This document shows positions 60,586 to 64,000 of a stretch of DNA of 64,000 nucleotides, piece by piece (positions within the stretch are counted from its first letter, which is position 1; every line of letters starts with the position of its first letter). The stretch is from positions 5,828,001 to 5,892,000 of the forward strand of contig NC_015957.1 of NCBI RefSeq assembly GCF_000147815.2, written 5' to 3'. The translations under genes and the position numbers were made by a program. The DNA comes from Streptomyces violaceusniger Tu 4113 (GTDB lineage Bacteria; Actinomycetota; Actinomycetes; Streptomycetales; Streptomycetaceae). A model generated the notes under the pieces. It was not told where the DNA came from and searched no databases. It was given only the letters and a program-made list of their open reading frames with translations.

Positions 60586-61596
60586 TCAGCGGGCCAGGAG
60601 CCTGCGCAGCCACCGCCGCCGCGCCTCCCGTGCGTCCCGCGAGACGGCGGCCTGCGGTGCCATGCCGCCGAAGCCGTGGAAGGCCCCTGACCAGACGTGC
60701 AGTTCGGCCGATCCCCCGGCCCGCCAGATGCGGCCGGCGTAGTCCACGTCCTCGTCGCGGAAGGTCTCCGCCGAGCCGACGTCGATGAACGCGGGCGGCA
60801 GTCCGGACAGATCCGTGGCACGGGCGGGTGCGGCATACGGCGAGACGTCGTCGCCCCCGCGTGCGTCGCCGAGCAGCGCGGTCCATCCGGCCTCGTTGGC
60901 GGCGCGGTCCCACACCCCGATCCCCGTCATCTGCCGGGCGGACGGTGTGTCGTTGCGGTCGTCGAGCATGGGACACATCAGCAACTGCCCGAACAGGGCC
61001 GGGCCGCCGCGGTCCCGGGCCAGCAGTGTGACGGCCGCGCCGAGGCCGCCACCGGCGCTGCCGCCCACGACCACGATGCGCCCCGGGTCGATGCCCAGCT
61101 CTTCGGCGTGTTCGGCGGTCCAGCGCAGCCCGGCGTAGCAGTCCTCGACCGGCCCCGGATGCCGGGTCCCCGGCGCCAGGCGGTATTCGACGGACACCAC
61201 GGCGAGCCGCAGTTCCTGGGCGAGGTCGAGCAACTCCGGCATACCCAGACGGTTGTGGCCGACCGTCATGCCGCCGCCGTGGATGTGATACAGCGCCGGT
61301 GTGGGAGTGGCCGCGTCCGCCAACCGGCAGATCAGCAGCGAGACCTCCGGCGCGTCCGCCGGGCCGGGGACGGACCGCTCCTCGACCAGGAAGGCTCCGT
61401 CGCGCTCCAGGTCCTCGTTCGTCAGCGTCTCCATACCGGGCACGCCCTGACCGTCCCCCGCCTCCGGATCCGCCCCGGACCCGCCGGGCCGCAGTATCTC
61501 GCCGATTGCCGCGAGTGGCGCGATGAGCTCCGGGTCGAACGGCGGCGGTGGCCCGAGCGGCGCCGTGGCCGCCGGATCGGGGGAGGTGTTCGCCAT
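60586..61596 (-). CDS. HSL-family alpha/beta hydrolase (carboxylesterase)
   Basis: A 336-residue hormone-sensitive-lipase-type esterase. The oxyanion motif is YHIHGGGMTVGHN, followed by VVSVEYRLAPGTRHPG, the nucleophile elbow VVGGSAGGGLGAAVTLLA, acid in IDVGSAETFRDED and His in WSGAFHGFGGMA. The N-terminal 50 residues are variable and Pro/Gly-rich. No signal peptide. Likely hydrolyses short-chain esters; substrate unknown. Confidence 0.88.
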   Translation of the reverse strand: MANTSPDPAATAPLGPPPPFDPELIAPLAAIGEILRPGGSGADPEAGDGQGVPGMETLTNEDLERDGAFLVEERSVPGPADAPEVSLLICRLADAATPTPALYHIHGGGMTVGHNRLGMPELLDLAQELRLAVVSVEYRLAPGTRHPGPVEDCYAGLRWTAEHAEELGIDPGRIVVVGGSAGGGLGAAVTLLARDRGGPALFGQLLMCPMLDDRNDTPSARQMTGIGVWDRAANEAGWTALLGDARGGDDVSPYAAPARATDLSGLPPAFIDVGSAETFRDEDVDYAGRIWRAGGSAELHVWSGAFHGFGGMAPQAAVSRDAREARRRWLRRLLAR

Positions 61597-61730
61597 GGTC
61601 GGCTCCCAGGGTCGTGGTGACGTGCATCCCCCGTCGCCGACCGCCCACCGCTCGAAGAGCAGCCGCCGCGCGGACGATCTTAGCGGCCGGGTGGCGGGAC
61701 GGCGGCCGGTTCGACGGAGCCACCGGGCGG

Positions 61731-62465
61731 TCAGCCGTTCCAGCTCTCGTCGTACGGATCGTGCGGGGCCGGGACCGGCCGGGAGCTGCTGACCTCGAGG
61801 TACGGGATGGTTCCACCGCCCACGGGGTCCTTGGTCCGCTTACGGGTGTAGGTGCCGATGACCTGGAGCCAGGTGTCGGGTTGCAGCACCGGGGGGATCC
61901 GTCCGGTCAGCCCGATCTTCACGGGCTGGGCGTCGGCGGCGCAGCAGTTGAGGGCCATGCGGACGAGGTAGGGGGCGCCGTGGCCGTCGAGGGCGATGAA
62001 GCCGGTGACCTCGACCCTCCGATGTTCCAGGGAGTGCCCGTGGTCGTACACCGCGCGGCCCGCGTAATCGGCCACGTTGAGCGGCAGCGGGTCACCGTCG
62101 GGGAGCGCGGGGAAGCCCCAGGGGCGTTGCAGCGCCGTGCCGGTGTGCATGGCGGTGTACGAGCCCAGCGCGGGCGGCGCCACCAGGATGAGGGCGAACA
62201 GCGGGAGCACGAGGAGCCAGGAGACCCGTGGTTCCCGGTGGGCGTGGCCGCCGTCGCCCTCCTCCGCGTGCGGGTCGCCATCGGCCGTGCGCGGCCGCTC
62301 GTACCAGAGGGTGGCCACGGCGGCCGCGATCAGGACGACACCGGCCGCGAGGAGCAACGGGCGCAGCCCCGCCTTCACATAGCGCAGATACAGGCCGGTG
62401 AAACCGGCCCGCAGCACCGCCCCGCCGATGAGGAACAGCACGATCGCCTGAGCCTTCCGGTTCAC
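61731..62465 (-). CDS. TIGR03943-type membrane protein (YcgQ-like permease partner)
   Basis: A 244-residue protein with membrane helices in the first half (AIVLFLIGGAVLRAGFTG, LLLAAGVVLIAAAVATLW, WLLVLPLFALILVAPPALG), a His/Asp-rich loop between them and a soluble extracytoplasmic half with conserved FIALDGHGAPYLVRMALNCC and GLTGRIPPVLQPDTWLQVIG. This is the TIGR03943 putative permease-subunit family that pairs with YraQ-type permeases. The GTG start overlaps that permease by 4 nt (GTGA), so they are coupled and likely one transport system, possibly for a metal. Confidence 0.8.
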   Translation of the reverse strand: MNRKAQAIVLFLIGGAVLRAGFTGLYLRYVKAGLRPLLLAAGVVLIAAAVATLWYERPRTADGDPHAEEGDGGHAHREPRVSWLLVLPLFALILVAPPALGSYTAMHTGTALQRPWGFPALPDGDPLPLNVADYAGRAVYDHGHSLEHRRVEVTGFIALDGHGAPYLVRMALNCCAADAQPVKIGLTGRIPPVLQPDTWLQVIGTYTRKRTKDPVGGGTIPYLEVSSSRPVPAPHDPYDESWNG

Positions 62466-63475
62466 AGCAGCACCGCCCCGACCAGGACCGACATCAGCAC
62501 GGCGAGGACGAAGGTGGCGGGCGCGAACCGCAGCGCGAACCCGCGGCCGAAGGTTCCGGTCTGCATGGCGAACAGCTTCAGGTCGATCATCGGCCCGACG
62601 ACGAGGAACGCCAGCCGGGCGGTGAGCGAGAACTGCGACAGGGACGCGGCCACGAAGGCGTCGGCCTCGGAGCAGATCGACAGCAGCACCGCGAGGACCG
62701 CCAGGGCGAGGATCGACACCACCGGGTCATCGGCCGCGCCGCGCAGCCAGCTCGCCGGAACCACGGCCTTGAGGGTGGCCGCGGCCATCGCGCCGACGAC
62801 GAGGAAGCCACCGGCGTGCATCACATCGTGGCGTACGGACGCCCAGAACGCGGCGCCCCTGCCGTGGCCGTGGAAGGACGGGCGGGCCGGTGGGCGCAGC
62901 CAGTCGGCCCGCCCCAGCCGCTGCCACAGCCAGCCCATCGCACACGCCACGAGCAGACTGGCCACGAACCGGGCGAGCACCATCTCCGGGTCGCGGGGGA
63001 ACGCGACGGCGGTGGCGGTCAGCACGATCGGGTTGATCGCCGGGGCGGACAGCAGAAACGCCAGCGCCGCCGCGGGGGTGACGCCCCGGCGCACCAGCGC
63101 CCCGGCCACCGGCACCGAGGCGCATTCACAGCCGGGCAGCACCGCCCCGGCCACCCCCGCCACCGGCACCGCGAGGGCGGGCCGCCGCGGCAGCGCGCGG
63201 GCGAAGAACGACGGCGGGACGAACACCGCGATGAGCGCCGACAGCACCACCCCGAGCACGAGGAAGGGCAGGGCCTGGAGGACCACCGCGACGAACACGG
63301 TCATCCAGCTCTGCGTCACCGGAGCCGACAGCGCCCGGCGGATCGGCCCCTGCACCGTGACCACCACGACCAGCAGCATGATCAGACCGAGGGACGAATC
63401 GAACCGCCCGCCCCGCGGATCGCCCGCGTCGCGGCGGCCGGCCCGGGTCGGGGCCGCTTTGGTCGTGGTGCTCAC
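62462..63475 (-). CDS. YraQ/DUF318-type permease
   Basis: A 337-residue integral membrane protein, about eight to ten helices. The family motif LPGCECASVPVAGALVRRG with the CxC pair and FLLSAPAINPIVLTATAVA are present, and the second half has the matching LSICSEADAFVAASLSQFS and FLVVGPMIDLKLFAMQ. The GTG at 63475 is chosen with GGAGGT upstream; an upstream start would add 30 hydrophilic residues. Members of this family are thought to move metal-related or small organoarsenic substrates. Coupled with the downstream TIGR03943 gene. Confidence 0.78.
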   Translation of the reverse strand: MSTTTKAAPTRAGRRDAGDPRGGRFDSSLGLIMLLVVVVTVQGPIRRALSAPVTQSWMTVFVAVVLQALPFLVLGVVLSALIAVFVPPSFFARALPRRPALAVPVAGVAGAVLPGCECASVPVAGALVRRGVTPAAALAFLLSAPAINPIVLTATAVAFPRDPEMVLARFVASLLVACAMGWLWQRLGRADWLRPPARPSFHGHGRGAAFWASVRHDVMHAGGFLVVGAMAAATLKAVVPASWLRGAADDPVVSILALAVLAVLLSICSEADAFVAASLSQFSLTARLAFLVVGPMIDLKLFAMQTGTFGRGFALRFAPATFVLAVLMSVLVGAVLL

Positions 63476-63621
63476 GGGTGAGGTACCTCCGGCGTCGAGG
63501 GTGCGTGCGCGGTTCCCCGCCCCCTCCAGTACGCCGGTTCGGCCCCGAGTGCTCACCGCGGCCACCCACGATCCGGAAGTCCTGTGCCCACCACGATCCG
63601 GATGTCCTTGAGCCGCTCCGC

Positions 63622-64000
63622 TCAGCCGGGGCTCACCCAGGTGCCCCGCTCGGCGGAGCGGGCCATGGCGTCCAGCACGGTGGCGCTGTGCACGGCGTCG
63701 TCCAGGGTGGCGCCGTAGGCGGTGCCCTCGGCGATGGAGCGCACGAAGTGGTACGCCTCGATCACCTTCAGATCGTCATAGCCCATGCTGTTGGCCGCGC
63801 CGGGCTGGAAGGCGGCGTACTCGCCGTGTCCGGGGCCGATGTACACGGTGGAGACGGGCTGGTCCTGGTAGGCGGTGCCGTGGCTGACGCCGAGTTCGCC
63901 CATGCGCCGGAAGTCCCAGAAGAGCGCGCCCTTGGTGCCGTGGATCTCGAAGCCGTAGGTGTTCTGCTCGCCGACCGAGACCCGGCACGCCTCCAGCACC
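63622..64000 (-). CDS. Gfo/Idh/MocA-family oxidoreductase, C-terminal part (cut by window edge)
   Basis: The last 125 or so residues of an oxidoreductase, continuing past the right edge so the start is not visible. Visible are EIHGTKGALFWDFRRMGEL, HGEYAAFQPGAANSMGYDD and VRSIAEGTAYGATLDDAVHSAT, typical of the C-terminal GFO_IDH_MocA substrate domain of sugar or inositol dehydrogenases. The NAD-binding N-terminal domain lies outside the window. Confidence 0.75.
   Translation of the reverse strand, partial: VLEACRVSVGEQNTYGFEIHGTKGALFWDFRRMGELGVSHGTAYQDQPVSTVYIGPGHGEYAAFQPGAANSMGYDDLKVIEAYHFVRSIAEGTAYGATLDDAVHSATVLDAMARSAERGTWVSPG

Noticed and set aside
58722..60836. A 700-residue minus-strand frame opposite the dehydratase
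   Set aside because: It is low-complexity, Arg/Gly/His-rich antisense of a clear IlvD/Edd gene, the usual shadow in high-GC DNA.

Overview
The window is a stretch of actinomycete chromosome, almost certainly Streptomyces or a close relative. It is very G+C-rich with strong third-position GC, many genes start with GTG, and operon genes join by 4-nt ATGA/GTGA overlaps. The gene content also fits: Tat-exported GH3 enzyme, CYP105-like P450, PucR and TetR regulators, a lanthipeptide-type precursor, ABC-F and an exact CebR box. It reads as accessory chromosome: many single genes or short operons, several decayed genes, one large biosynthetic operon. No rRNA, tRNA, CRISPR array or intact transposon was seen.

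Layout. 1-1131: right end of a leader-peptide (RiPP-type) locus, a 65-residue precursor with a double-glycine leader and an HlyD-type export adaptor. 1.6-12.2 kb: thiol-dependent quinone reductase, EamA exporter, PucR relic, TetR/P450 divergent pair with an operator, secreted amidase-domain protein, GNAT, Tat-secreted GH3 beta-glucosidase and an SDR. 12.3-28.0 kb: a six-gene minus-strand operon, every junction overlapping or nearly so, encoding two very large type I synthases (NPD-NPD-KS-AT-ACP-KR and KS-AT-DH-PPTase), a free ACP, an alpha/beta hydrolase with a cysteine nucleophile, a glycosyltransferase and a methyltransferase. Domain set and ACP motif resemble polyunsaturated-fatty-acid (Pfa) and enediyne-type iterative synthases. 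This is the most distinctive system in the window; I infer a glycosylated, methylated secondary lipid or polyene.

28.5-42.7 kb: phosphoribosyltransferase/erythromycin-esterase fusion, ABC-F protein with a long leader, secreted Cys-rich protein, alpha/beta hydrolase, a Balon/Rv2629-type hibernation factor, aldo-keto reductase, a propeller-like protein, a sigma-like/zinc-finger/ricin-B membrane protein, a methyltransferase, and two secreted carbohydrate esterases behind a perfect CebR operator. 42.7-50.0 kb: GNAT gene, then an agmatinase - NCS1 permease - cyclase - NTF2-like - aminobutyraldehyde dehydrogenase operon divergent from a PucR regulator, probably taking a guanidino compound or polyamine towards GABA. 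50.0-51.7 kb: methyltransferase beside a PucR tail and a dead TnpB. 51.8-64 kb: CocE/NonD hydrolase with divergent TetR and operator, an Rrf2/SfnB-like sulfur pair with a palindrome, a GAF-domain fragment, two SDRs, a sugar-acid dehydratase, an HSL-type esterase, a two-gene YraQ/TIGR03943 membrane pair and the 3' end of a Gfo/Idh/MocA oxidoreductase cut by the right edge.

Starts were chosen by ribosome-binding site, frame overlap and family N-terminus. Functions rest on motif recognition by eye, without database searches.
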